64,000 nt of DNA from contig NZ_JARHTP010000019.1 in assembly GCF_029223485.1 (NCBI RefSeq), positions 1-64,000 of the forward strand, read 5' to 3'. This document shows, in pieces, positions 17,041 to 24,631 of this stretch (its first letter is position 1; each line of letters begins with the position of its first letter). Position numbers and translations under genes: made by a program. The DNA is from Streptomyces coacervatus. GTDB taxonomy: Bacteria; Actinomycetota; Actinomycetes; Streptomycetales; Streptomycetaceae. Under the pieces are notes generated by a model, which worked only from the letters and a program-made list of their open reading frames with translations, was not told where the DNA came from and searched no databases.

Positions 17041-17104
17041 GGGAAGATCTGCGGCGGCGAGGAGTGCCACGTACGGATCCTTCGGCAAGCAGTACTCTGA
17101 ACGC

Positions 17105-17179
17105 ATGCTTCTGCTCGTTCGACGCCGCCATGTGGACTACGTCCGCGTCACGAGCACGGGCTGTCGGCGCTCCGCCTGA
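17105..17179 (+). CDS. cysteine-containing putative leader peptide
   Basis: A 24-residue peptide starting MLLLVRRRHVDYVRV and ending GCRRSA. The pattern arginine-rich start, RRHVD, then a lone cysteine near the end is the streptomycete 'putative leader peptide' family, usually upstream of sulfur-metabolism or transport genes. A -10-like TACTCT at 17093-17098 lies 6 bp before the ATG, so the mRNA is probably leaderless, as known members are. It precedes the dioxygenase gene by 107 bp and may sense cysteine or charged tRNA-Cys by attenuation. Confidence 0.7.
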   Translation: MLLLVRRRHVDYVRVTSTGCRRSA

Positions 17180-17286
17180 CCCAGCCCCTTTCTGCTTGCT
17201 TGCTTTTCTTTCTCCGTTCTGGCATCTGGGCCCCCGCCCCACCCTCGGCGGCCGCCCGTGCCCCGTACACCCTGCGGACGCACCCC

Positions 17287-18315
17287 ATGACGCACACCGC
17301 GACGACCCCGTCGTACCAGCAGCTCCCGATCATCGACCTCTCGGCCGCCCACCGCGGACCTCAGGCCCGTGCGCTGCTCCACGCCCAACTGCACAGCGCC
17401 GCCCACGACGTGGGCTTCTTCCAGCTCGTCGGACACGGAGTGACCCCGGCCGAGACCGAGGCGCTCGTACGGGCCATGCACGCCTTCTTCCGGCTCCCCG
17501 AGGCCGACCGGCTCGCCCTGGACAACGTCAACTCACCCCACTTCCGCGGCTACACCCGCACCGGCGACGAACGCACCGCGGGCGCCCGTGACTGGCGCGA
17601 CCAACTCGACATCGGCGCCGAACGGCCCGCCCGCACACCCGGCCCCGACGAGCCCGCCTACTGGTGGCTGCAGGGCCCCAACCAGTGGCCCACCGCCCTC
17701 CCCGAGCTACGCACCGCCGCACTCACCTGGATCGACCGGCTCAGCACGGTCGCACACCGGCTGCTGCACGAGCTGCTCACCGCCATCGGCGCACCCGCCG
17801 ACTTCTACGACCCGGTCTTCGGCGACCACGCCCATCCGCATCTCAAGCTCGTGCGATATCCCGGGAGCGCCGGCGACGGTGCCGATCAGGGCGTGGGCGC
17901 ACACAAGGACTACGGCTTCCTGACGCTCCTGCTGCAGGACCAGGTCGGCGGGCTGCAGGTCCAGCGGGAGGACGGACTGTTCCATGACGTCCCGCCCCTG
18001 GAGGGCGCGTTCGTCGTCAACCTCGGCGAGCTGCTGGAAGTGGCGACCAACGGCTACCTCATCGCCACCAATCACCGCGTGGTGAGCCCACCCGGGGCCA
18101 CCGAGCGCTTCTCGGTGCCCTTCTTCTACAACCCGCGCCTGGACGCGAGGGTGGAACCCCTGCCCTTCCCGCACGCGACAAGGGCTCCGGGCATCACCGA
18201 AGACCCGACCAACCCCCTCTTCGCCGAATACGGCTACAACGAGCTGAAGGGCAAACTGCGGGCCCACCCGCTGGTGGCGGAACGACACCATGCGGATCTG
18301 CTCGCGGTGGCATGA
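17287..18315 (+). CDS. Fe(II)/2-oxoglutarate dioxygenase (isopenicillin N synthase family)
   Basis: 342 residues. The family fold is clear: an N-terminal DIOX_N region (LPIIDLSAAHRG ... VGFFQLVGHGVT), then the Fe ligand motif H-x-D in GAHKDYGFLTLL and the distal histidine in ATNHRVVSP, plus the 2-oxoglutarate arginine/serine in ERFSVPFFYNP. It hydroxylates or oxidises an unknown substrate with Fe2+, 2OG and O2. The start at ATG 17287 gives a normal N-terminus; the 29 upstream codons are low quality. It sits below the structured leader region. Confidence 0.88.
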   Translation: MTHTATTPSYQQLPIIDLSAAHRGPQARALLHAQLHSAAHDVGFFQLVGHGVTPAETEALVRAMHAFFRLPEADRLALDNVNSPHFRGYTRTGDERTAGARDWRDQLDIGAERPARTPGPDEPAYWWLQGPNQWPTALPELRTAALTWIDRLSTVAHRLLHELLTAIGAPADFYDPVFGDHAHPHLKLVRYPGSAGDGADQGVGAHKDYGFLTLLLQDQVGGLQVQREDGLFHDVPPLEGAFVVNLGELLEVATNGYLIATNHRVVSPPGATERFSVPFFYNPRLDARVEPLPFPHATRAPGITEDPTNPLFAEYGYNELKGKLRAHPLVAERHHADLLAVA

Positions 18316-18345
18316 AAAAACCGGGCCCGAAGGGCCCGTTTTTTC
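18313..18345. terminator. bidirectional rho-independent terminator
   Basis: AAAAAACCGGGCCC-GAAG-GGCCCG-TTTTTT: a GC stem flanked by an A-run on one side and a T-run on the other. It therefore terminates both the dioxygenase gene and the citrate synthase gene read from the other side. The stem begins at the dioxygenase stop codon. Confidence 0.85.
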
Positions 18346-18346
18346 C

Positions 18347-18374
18347 AGGGGCGCGGGGAACTGCGCGACCAGCC
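18347..18374. repeat. dispersed intergenic repeat A, inverted orientation
   Basis: Copy of the repeat in the AGGGGCGCGGGGAACTGCGC orientation, directly after the bidirectional terminator and before the citrate synthase stop codon. Confidence 0.8.
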
Positions 18375-18415
18375 ACAACCAACCCGCAGTCGCCCGCACT
18401 CCTAAGCCACCCCCC

Positions 18416-19516
18416 TCAGTGGGCGATATCCCCGTACCCCTCGATCTCCCGCGGCGACCGGGCCCCAGGCCCGACATACCGCGCAGACGGCCGCACAAGC
18501 CGCCCCGTCCGCTTCTGCTCCAGAATGTGCGCCGACCACCCCGCCGTACGGGCACAGGTGAACATCGACGTGAACATATGGGCCGGCACCTCGGCGAAGT
18601 CGAGCACGATCGCCGCCCAGAACTCGACATTCGTCGCCAGCACCCGGTCCGGCCGCCGCGCATGCAGCTCCGCCAGCGCCGCCTTCTCCAGCGCCTCGGC
18701 CACCTCGAACCGCGGAGCCCCCAGCTCACGGGCGGTACGCCGCAGCACGCGCGCGCGTGGATCCTCGGCGCGGTACACCCGGTGGCCGAAGCCCATCAGC
18801 CGCTCCCCCTTGTCGAGGGCCTGCTTGACGTACGCCTCCGCGTCCCCGGTCCGCTCGATCTCCTCGATCATGCCCAGCACCCGGGAGGGCGCGCCGCCGT
18901 GCAGCGGCCCGGACATGGCTCCTACGGCGCCGGACAGAGCGGCAGCGACATCCGCACCGGTGGAGGCGATGACGCGGGCGGTGAAGGTGGACGCGTTCAT
19001 GCCGTGCTCGGCGGCCGAGGTCCAGTAGGCGTCGACGGCCGCGACATGCTTGGGGTCGGGCTCGCCCCGCCAGCGGCGCATGAAGCGCTCGGTGATCGAG
19101 TGGGCCTTGTCGATCTCGCGCTGCGGAACCATGGGCCGCCCCTGACCACGGGCGGACTGGGCGACGTAGGAGAGCGCCATGACGGCTGCTCGGGCCAGGT
19201 CCGCGCGCGCCTGCTCGGCATCGATGTCCAGCAGCGGTTTGAGACCCCACACGGGCGCCAGCATGGCCAGCGCAGACTGGACGTCCACCCGGATGTCGCC
19301 GGAGTGCACGGGGATCGGGAACGGCTCGGCGGGCGGCAGACCAGGGTTGAAGGCGCCGTCGACGAGCAGCCCCCAGACGTTCCCGAAGGAGACGTGACCG
19401 ACCAGGTCCTCGATGTCGACGCCCCGGTACCGGAGGGCGCCGCCCTCCTTGTCCGGTTCGGCGATCTCCGTCTCGAACGCGATGACTCCCTCGAGTCCGG
19501 GTACGAAGTCGGACAT
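18416..19516 (-). CDS. citA: citrate synthase (CitA-like, type II)
   Basis: 366 residues, the usual length of the short actinobacterial citrate synthase. Landmarks are FETEIAEPDKEGGALRYRGVDIEDL near the start, histidine motifs HGGAPSRVLGM and GFGHRVYRAEDPRA, and a C-terminal FAEVPAHMFTSMFTCARTAGWSAHILEQKR region. It condenses oxaloacetate with acetyl-CoA; relatives also act on propionyl-CoA. ATG 19516 is preferred because GAGGA lies just upstream within the longer frame to 19531. Confidence 0.9.
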   Translation of the reverse strand: MSDFVPGLEGVIAFETEIAEPDKEGGALRYRGVDIEDLVGHVSFGNVWGLLVDGAFNPGLPPAEPFPIPVHSGDIRVDVQSALAMLAPVWGLKPLLDIDAEQARADLARAAVMALSYVAQSARGQGRPMVPQREIDKAHSITERFMRRWRGEPDPKHVAAVDAYWTSAAEHGMNASTFTARVIASTGADVAAALSGAVGAMSGPLHGGAPSRVLGMIEEIERTGDAEAYVKQALDKGERLMGFGHRVYRAEDPRARVLRRTARELGAPRFEVAEALEKAALAELHARRPDRVLATNVEFWAAIVLDFAEVPAHMFTSMFTCARTAGWSAHILEQKRTGRLVRPSARYVGPGARSPREIEGYGDIAH

Positions 19517-19795
19517 CAGGCGGCTCCTCATGATGTGTACGGCAGAAGTGGCGGCTCGGCCGCTGGATCCCCGGTCGGTTCGTGCGACTCGTGGTCCTGG
19601 GTGGCCACCCTGGTGATGCCCCGTGCGGCTGGCGGCTCAACCAGAACGGACTAGCACGATATCCCCGAGTGCCACTTTTGGGGAGGCTCAACGGCACTCA
19701 GTGCCACGTCCACTCATCCGTGACGAGTGACCTCATGCCGAAATCATGACGGACACCATGCCGAACGGCACCTGCACATACGGCAGGATGACCGG

Positions 19796-20464
19796 GTGAC
19801 CGACCGAGACGCAGCCCCCCTCGATCCCGCCTCGATGCGCAAGCAGTACCGGGCCGAGGGCCTCGCCGAGTCCGATCTGGCCGCCACTCCGGTGGCGCAG
19901 TTCGCGCGCTGGTTCCAACAGGCCGCGACGGAGGCCCACCTCTTCGAGCCGAACGCCATGGTCGTCTCCACCGCGAACGCCGAGGGCCACCCCAGCTCAC
20001 GCACCGTACTGCTGAAGCACTTCGACGAGCAGGGCTTCGTCTTCTACACCAATTACGACTCCCGCAAGGCCCGCGACCTCGCCGAGAACCCGTATCTCTC
20101 GCTTCTCTTCCCCTGGCACCCGATGGCCCGCCAGGTCATCGTCACCGGCATCGCCCGCCGCACCGGCCGCGACGAGACCGCCGCCTACTTCCGCACCCGC
20201 CCGCACGGCTCCCAGCTCGGCGCCTGGGCCAGCGCCCAGTCGAGCGTGATCGCCACCCGCGCCGACCTGGACGCCTCATACGCCGAGCTGGCGGCTCGCT
20301 ATCCCGAGGGCGAGCAGGTCCCGGTCCCCCCGAACTGGGGCGGCTTCCGGGTGGCGCCGCAGCAGGTGGAGTTCTGGCAGGGGCGGGAGAACCGGCTGCA
20401 CGACCGCTTGCGGTACGTGGCGGAGGCGGACGGGGGATGGCGGGTGGAGCGGCTCAGTCCCTGA
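19796..20464 (+). CDS. pdxH: pyridoxamine 5'-phosphate oxidase
   Basis: 222 residues. It oxidises PNP and PMP to pyridoxal 5'-phosphate with FMN and O2. Characteristic segments: MRKQYRAEGLAESDLAATPV, SSRTVLLKHFDEQGFVFYTNYDSRKARDL, ARQVIVTGIARR, FRTRPHGSQLGAWASAQSS, and the FMN-anchoring end NRLHDRLRY. The GTG start at 19796 has AGGA upstream; the frame continues upstream to 19727. Divergent from citA: the 279-bp interval has GTGCCAC motifs around 19669-19710 that may be operators. A TetR gene follows convergently. Confidence 0.93.
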   Translation: MTDRDAAPLDPASMRKQYRAEGLAESDLAATPVAQFARWFQQAATEAHLFEPNAMVVSTANAEGHPSSRTVLLKHFDEQGFVFYTNYDSRKARDLAENPYLSLLFPWHPMARQVIVTGIARRTGRDETAAYFRTRPHGSQLGAWASAQSSVIATRADLDASYAELAARYPEGEQVPVPPNWGGFRVAPQQVEFWQGRENRLHDRLRYVAEADGGWRVERLSP

Positions 20465-20487
20465 GGGTCAGCGCCTGAGGGCCCGGC

Positions 20488-21120
20488 TCAGTCCTTGAGC
20501 ACCTGGTCCAGGATCTCCGCCCACTGCGCCACAACCCCCTCCCGCCGCCCCCCGTCGTCCGTGAGCAGGTTGGCGAGGCCGAGGCCGCGGGACATGTCGA
20601 GGAGGCCCTGGACGGTTTCGCGTACGCCGGGGCGGGATTCGTCCGCGGCGAGGAGGTCCACTGCTATGCGGTGGGTTTCGCGGCCGACGCGGGCTTCCAG
20701 TTCGGTTACGCGGGGGCGGAGCTGGTCTTCGTTGGAGGCGGCGACCCAGAGGTGGAGGGCGGCGCGGAAGAGGGGGCCGGTGTAGAGGTCGACGAGGGCC
20801 GACACGACCGCCCGCCGGTCGCCTGCGGAGCCCTGCGGGAAGAGAGCGCGGATGGCCGTCGACCGCTCCTCGGCGACGTATTCCACTGCTGCTGTGAAGA
20901 GGTCCTCGCGGGTCGGGAAGTGGTGCTGGGCGGCGCCGCGGGAGACTCCGGCGCGTTCGGCGACGACGGAGACCGTGGAGCCCGCCCAGCCGTGTTCGGC
21001 GAGGCAGGCCACGGCGGCCTCCAGGAGCCGCTGCCGGGTGGCGCGGCTGCGGTCCTGCTTGGGTACGCGGTCGGCGCGGTCGACTCGTTCGACGCTGTCG
21101 TCTGCGGTCACAGCACCCAT
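20488..21120 (-). CDS. TetR-family regulator at the 3' end of the acyl-CoA operon
   Basis: 210 residues. The helix-turn-helix is clear: RQRLLEAAVACLAEHGWAGSTVSVVAERAGVSRGAAQHHFPTREDLF. The C-terminal ligand domain is ~130 residues of helical sequence. Its ATG overlaps the stop of the enoyl-CoA hydratase gene by 13 bp, so it is the last gene of the operon. It probably represses the pathway and is relieved by an acyl-CoA or acid intermediate (inference). Confidence 0.88.
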   Translation of the reverse strand: MGAVTADDSVERVDRADRVPKQDRSRATRQRLLEAAVACLAEHGWAGSTVSVVAERAGVSRGAAQHHFPTREDLFTAAVEYVAEERSTAIRALFPQGSAGDRRAVVSALVDLYTGPLFRAALHLWVAASNEDQLRPRVTELEARVGRETHRIAVDLLAADESRPGVRETVQGLLDMSRGLGLANLLTDDGGRREGVVAQWAEILDQVLKD

Positions 21121-21842
21121 GTGGGATCCCGTCGTTCTAGGAAGGCCGTCATTCCCTCGCGGGCCTGCGGGGAGGAGAACAGCCGGGCCGAGAGGGCGGT
21201 GAGGTCGGCCGCGTCCCGGTCGAATGTTTCGAGCACCTTAGCTGTGAGCAGGTGTTTCGTCTCGGCCAGACCCTGGGGGGCGGCTCGGCGCAGTCCGTCG
21301 AGGACCGGTTCCAGTACGGCGTCCACGTCCTCCCCGGCCGCCGTGAGCAGGCCGATGCGGGTGGCCTCCGCGGCGTCGATGCGCTCGCCGGTGAGGTAGT
21401 AGCGGGCGAGGGCACGGGGGTCCGTGCGCGGGAGGAGGGGCAGGGAGATGACGGCGGGGGCCACGCCGATCCGTACCTCGGTGAACGCGAAGGTGGACTC
21501 CGTCGACCCCGCCGCGATGTCGCACGCGGCCAGCAGGCCGAGCCCGCCCGCGCGTACATGGCCGGTGACTCGGGCGACGACGGGTTTGCGCAGCTCGACG
21601 ATCTGCCGGAGGAGCTGGACCAGTCCGTCCGGGTGCGGGGGGTCGCGCAGGTCGGCGCCCGCGCAGAAGGTGTTGCCGGTGTGGGTGAGGACGATCGCGC
21701 GGACGTCGGTGTCCTTGGCGCAGTCCGTGAGTGCGTCGGCCAGCTCGCCGACCAGGGCCGCCGAGAGCGCGTTGCGGTTGGCCGGTGAGTCGAGGCTGAG
21801 TGTTTCGATGCCACGCGCGCGTGTGCGTCCGATCAGCGTCAC
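21108..21842 (-). CDS. enoyl-CoA hydratase/isomerase family protein
   Basis: 244 residues of crotonase fold: GIETLSLDSPANRNALSAALVGELADALTDC, the CoA-binding GNTFCAGADLRD oxyanion motif, the RVTGHVRAGGLGLLAACDIAAG loop and the STFAFTEVRIGVAPAVIS helix. It overlaps the upstream CoA ligase gene by 4 bp. It likely hydrates the product of the dehydrogenase or carboxylase steps. TetR overlaps its 3' end. Confidence 0.88.
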   Translation of the reverse strand: MTLIGRTRARGIETLSLDSPANRNALSAALVGELADALTDCAKDTDVRAIVLTHTGNTFCAGADLRDPPHPDGLVQLLRQIVELRKPVVARVTGHVRAGGLGLLAACDIAAGSTESTFAFTEVRIGVAPAVISLPLLPRTDPRALARYYLTGERIDAAEATRIGLLTAAGEDVDAVLEPVLDGLRRAAPQGLAETKHLLTAKVLETFDRDAADLTALSARLFSSPQAREGMTAFLERRDPTWVL

Positions 21843-23407
21843 GAGAGCCTCCTGAGTTCACGGCGCAGGATCTTCCCGGAGGCGGCCCGCGGGATGCCGT
21901 CGATGAAGGTGACCTGGCGGACGCGTTTGTACGGGGCGACGCGTTCGGCGACGTACATCATGACCTCTCCTTCGGAGAGGTCGGTGGCGGTGGGCTGGCG
22001 GACGACGTATGCGTGCGGGATTTCGTTGTTGTCGTCGTTGTAGACGCCGATGACGGCTGCGTCGGCGATGGCCGGGTGGGTGAGGAGGAGGGCTTCGAGT
22101 TCGGCGGGTGCCACCTGGAAGCCCTTGTATTTGATGAGTTCCTTGACGCGGTCGACGACGAACAGCCAGCCGTCGGCGTCGGCATGGCCCACGTCCCCGG
22201 TGTGCAGCCAGCCGTCCGGGTCGATCATCGCGGCGGTGGCGTCGGGGTGGCCCAGGTAGCCCTTCATGATCTGGGGGCCGCGGATGAGGATCTCGCCGGA
22301 CTCTCCGGTGCCGAGGTCCTTGTCGGCGTCGTCCAGGGAGACGATGCGCATCTCGGTGCCGGCGATGAGTTTGCCGACGGTGCCGGGCGGGGCGTCGTGC
22401 AGGGCGGCGAGCGGTACGACGTGGGTGCCGGGCGACAGTTCCGTCATGCCGTAGGCCTGGCCGACGGTCGGCAGGCCGAGCCGCTGGGAGCAGGCTGCGG
22501 CCAGTTTGGCGTCCAGGGGGGCGGCGGCGCTGACGATGTATTGCAGAGACGACAGGTCGTAATGGGCGACCAGGGGGTGCTTGGCGAGGGCCAGGACGAT
22601 GGGCGGGGCGACGTACAGGCCGGTGATGCGGTGGTTCTGGATGGCCGCGAGGAAGGTGTCGAGTTCGAAGCGGGGCAGGACGACGACCGTGGCGCCCTGC
22701 CTCAGGGGCGCGTTCATCAGGGCGGTGAGGCCGTAGATGTGGAAGAAGGGGAGGACGGCGAGGATGCGGTCGCCGGGGCGGGCCGGTATGACGGGTTCGA
22801 GCTGGGCGAGGTTGGTGGCGATCTGGCGGTGCGTGAGCATGACGCCCTTGGGGATGCCGGTGGTGCCCGAGGAGTACGGCAGTGCGGCGACGTCCTCCAC
22901 GGGGTCGATGTCGACCTGCGGCTCGGGGGCGGCGGAGGCCAGCATGTCGATCAGCGAACGATGTCCCGGCGCGCTGTCGCAGACGAAGATCTCCTCGACG
23001 CCGCCCGCGAGTTCGGCTGCCCTGCGGGCCGTCTCCAGCAGCGGTGACACGGTGACGATCCAGCGGGCCGCCGAGTCCGTCAGCTGCTTGGCGAACTCCT
23101 CGGCGGTGGCCAGCGGGTGCACGGTGGTGACGGAGGCACCCGCGCGCGTGGCCGCGTAGAAGGCGGTGGGGAAGGCGACGGTGTTCGGGCTGTGCAGGGC
23201 GAGCACGTCCCCCTTGCGTACGCCCGCCTCGGCGAGCGCGGCCGCGATGCGCCGGTGGAAGCGGTCCAGCTGTTCGTAGGTGAGGGTGGTGCCGTCGGTT
23301 CCGTCGATCAGGGCGGGCGCGTCACCGTACTCGGCGGCCCGGCCCAGCACCGCTTCGTGGATGGGGAGTTCGAGGGGCGGGACGTCTGCGTACTCGCTGC
23401 GGAACAC
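21839..23407 (-). CDS. acyl/aryl-CoA ligase of the 4-coumarate:CoA ligase family
   Basis: 522 residues. It activates a carboxylic acid via an acyl-adenylate to its CoA thioester. AMP-binding signature LPYSSGTTGIPKGVMLTH, then YGMTELSPGTH, GWLHTGDVGHADADGWLFVVDRVKELIKYKGFQVAPAELEA and the catalytic lysine region PRAASGKILRREL are all present. A relative in S. coelicolor was described as a cinnamate:CoA ligase, so aromatic acids are possible. Here the neighbours suggest a terpenoid or branched acid, which remains open. Upstream ACAD gene ends 44 bp before. Confidence 0.88.
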   Translation of the reverse strand: MFRSEYADVPPLELPIHEAVLGRAAEYGDAPALIDGTDGTTLTYEQLDRFHRRIAAALAEAGVRKGDVLALHSPNTVAFPTAFYAATRAGASVTTVHPLATAEEFAKQLTDSAARWIVTVSPLLETARRAAELAGGVEEIFVCDSAPGHRSLIDMLASAAPEPQVDIDPVEDVAALPYSSGTTGIPKGVMLTHRQIATNLAQLEPVIPARPGDRILAVLPFFHIYGLTALMNAPLRQGATVVVLPRFELDTFLAAIQNHRITGLYVAPPIVLALAKHPLVAHYDLSSLQYIVSAAAPLDAKLAAACSQRLGLPTVGQAYGMTELSPGTHVVPLAALHDAPPGTVGKLIAGTEMRIVSLDDADKDLGTGESGEILIRGPQIMKGYLGHPDATAAMIDPDGWLHTGDVGHADADGWLFVVDRVKELIKYKGFQVAPAELEALLLTHPAIADAAVIGVYNDDNNEIPHAYVVRQPTATDLSEGEVMMYVAERVAPYKRVRQVTFIDGIPRAASGKILRRELRRLS

Positions 23408-23450
23408 GGTTCCTCCAAGGCGGCCACGACGGCCTTGTCGGGCTTACGGC

Positions 23451-24587
23451 CTAGTACGACTTGGGCAGGCCCAGGGTCTGGTGGGAGACGTAGTTGAGAA
23501 TCATCTCCCGGCTCACTGGAGCAATACGAGCCACGCGCGCGGCTGTTATCAACGAGGCGAGCCCGAATTCGCGGGTGAGGCCGTTTCCGCCGAGGGTGTG
23601 CACGGCCTGGTCGACGGCCCGAACACAGGCCTCGCCCGCCGCGTACTTCGCCATGTTGGCCGCCTCACCTGCGCCGATGTCGTCCCCGGCGTCGTACAGG
23701 TACGCCGCCTTCTGCATCATCAGGCGGGCGAGTTCGAGGTCGATGTGCGCCTGGGCGAGGGGGTGTGCGATGGCCTGGTGGGCGCCGATGGGGGTTTTCC
23801 AGACGGTGCGGTCGCGGGCGTACGTGATCGCTTGCGCGAGGGCGTAGCGGCCCATGCCGATCGCGAAGGCGGCCGTCATGATGCGTTCGGGGTTGAGGCC
23901 GGCGAAGAGCTGGAGGAGGCCGGCGTCCTCGTCGCCCACGAGTGCGTCTGCCGGGAGGCGTACGTCGTCCAGGGTCAGCTCGAACTGCTTCTCCGCGGCC
24001 TGGAGTTCCATGTCGATCTGGCGGCGGGTGAAGCCGGGGGCGTCCCGCGGGACGATGAACAGGCAGGGCTTGAGGGTGCCTGTGCGGGCGTCTTCCGTAC
24101 GGCCGACTATGAGGGTCGCGTCCGCGATGTCGACGCCTGAGATGAAGACCTTGCGGCCGGTCAGGAGCCAGTCGCCGGTGTCCGGATCGCGGCGGGCCGT
24201 GGTGGTGATGCGGTGGCTGTTGGAGCCGGCGTCGGGTTCGGTGATGCCGAAGGCCATGGTGCGGGTGCCGTCCGCCAGGGCGGGGAGCCATTCCTGCTTC
24301 TGGGCGTCCGTGCCGAAGCGGGCGATCACTGTGCCGCAGATGGCCGGGGAGACGACCATCATGAGGAGGGGGCAGCCGGCGGCGCCGAGCTCTTCGAGGA
24401 CTATGGAGAGTTCGGAGATGCCGCCGCCTCCGCCGCCGTATGCCTCCGGCAGGTTGACGCCTAGGTAGCCGAGCTTGGCTGCCTCTGCCCAGAGAGTTTC
24501 TCTGTCGTAGTTACGGCCGTGGCGTTTGCCGAGGGCGGCGACAGCTGAGCGGAGGGCTTTTTGTTCCTCGGTTTCGATCGTGGACAT
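23451..24587 (-). CDS. acyl-CoA dehydrogenase, isovaleryl-type active site
   Basis: 378 residues. FAD-dependent alpha,beta-desaturation of an acyl-CoA. Motifs: MAFGITEPDAGSNSHRI, LTGRKVFISGVDIADA, ARDRTVWKTPIGAHQAIAHPLAQ, TLGGNGLTREFGLASLITAARVARIAPVSREMILNY. The usual C-terminal catalytic glutamate (YEGT type) is absent, replaced by APVSRE. A glutamate at residue 234 (GLNPERI) fits the position used by isovaleryl-CoA and long-chain dehydrogenases, which suggests a branched substrate. It reads with the ligase gene downstream. Confidence 0.88.
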   Translation of the reverse strand: MSTIETEEQKALRSAVAALGKRHGRNYDRETLWAEAAKLGYLGVNLPEAYGGGGGGISELSIVLEELGAAGCPLLMMVVSPAICGTVIARFGTDAQKQEWLPALADGTRTMAFGITEPDAGSNSHRITTTARRDPDTGDWLLTGRKVFISGVDIADATLIVGRTEDARTGTLKPCLFIVPRDAPGFTRRQIDMELQAAEKQFELTLDDVRLPADALVGDEDAGLLQLFAGLNPERIMTAAFAIGMGRYALAQAITYARDRTVWKTPIGAHQAIAHPLAQAHIDLELARLMMQKAAYLYDAGDDIGAGEAANMAKYAAGEACVRAVDQAVHTLGGNGLTREFGLASLITAARVARIAPVSREMILNYVSHQTLGLPKSY

Positions 24588-24603
24588 GTGACTCCTTCGT
24601 CGT

Positions 24604-24631
24604 GGCTGGTCGCGCAGTTCCCCGCGCCCCT
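24604..24631. repeat. dispersed intergenic repeat A, single copy
   Basis: Copy of the GCGCAGTTCCCCGCGCCCC element inside the operon, between the carboxylase alpha gene and the dehydrogenase gene. It overlaps the carboxylase stop codon at 24630, so it is the only copy inside an apparent operon. Confidence 0.8.
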
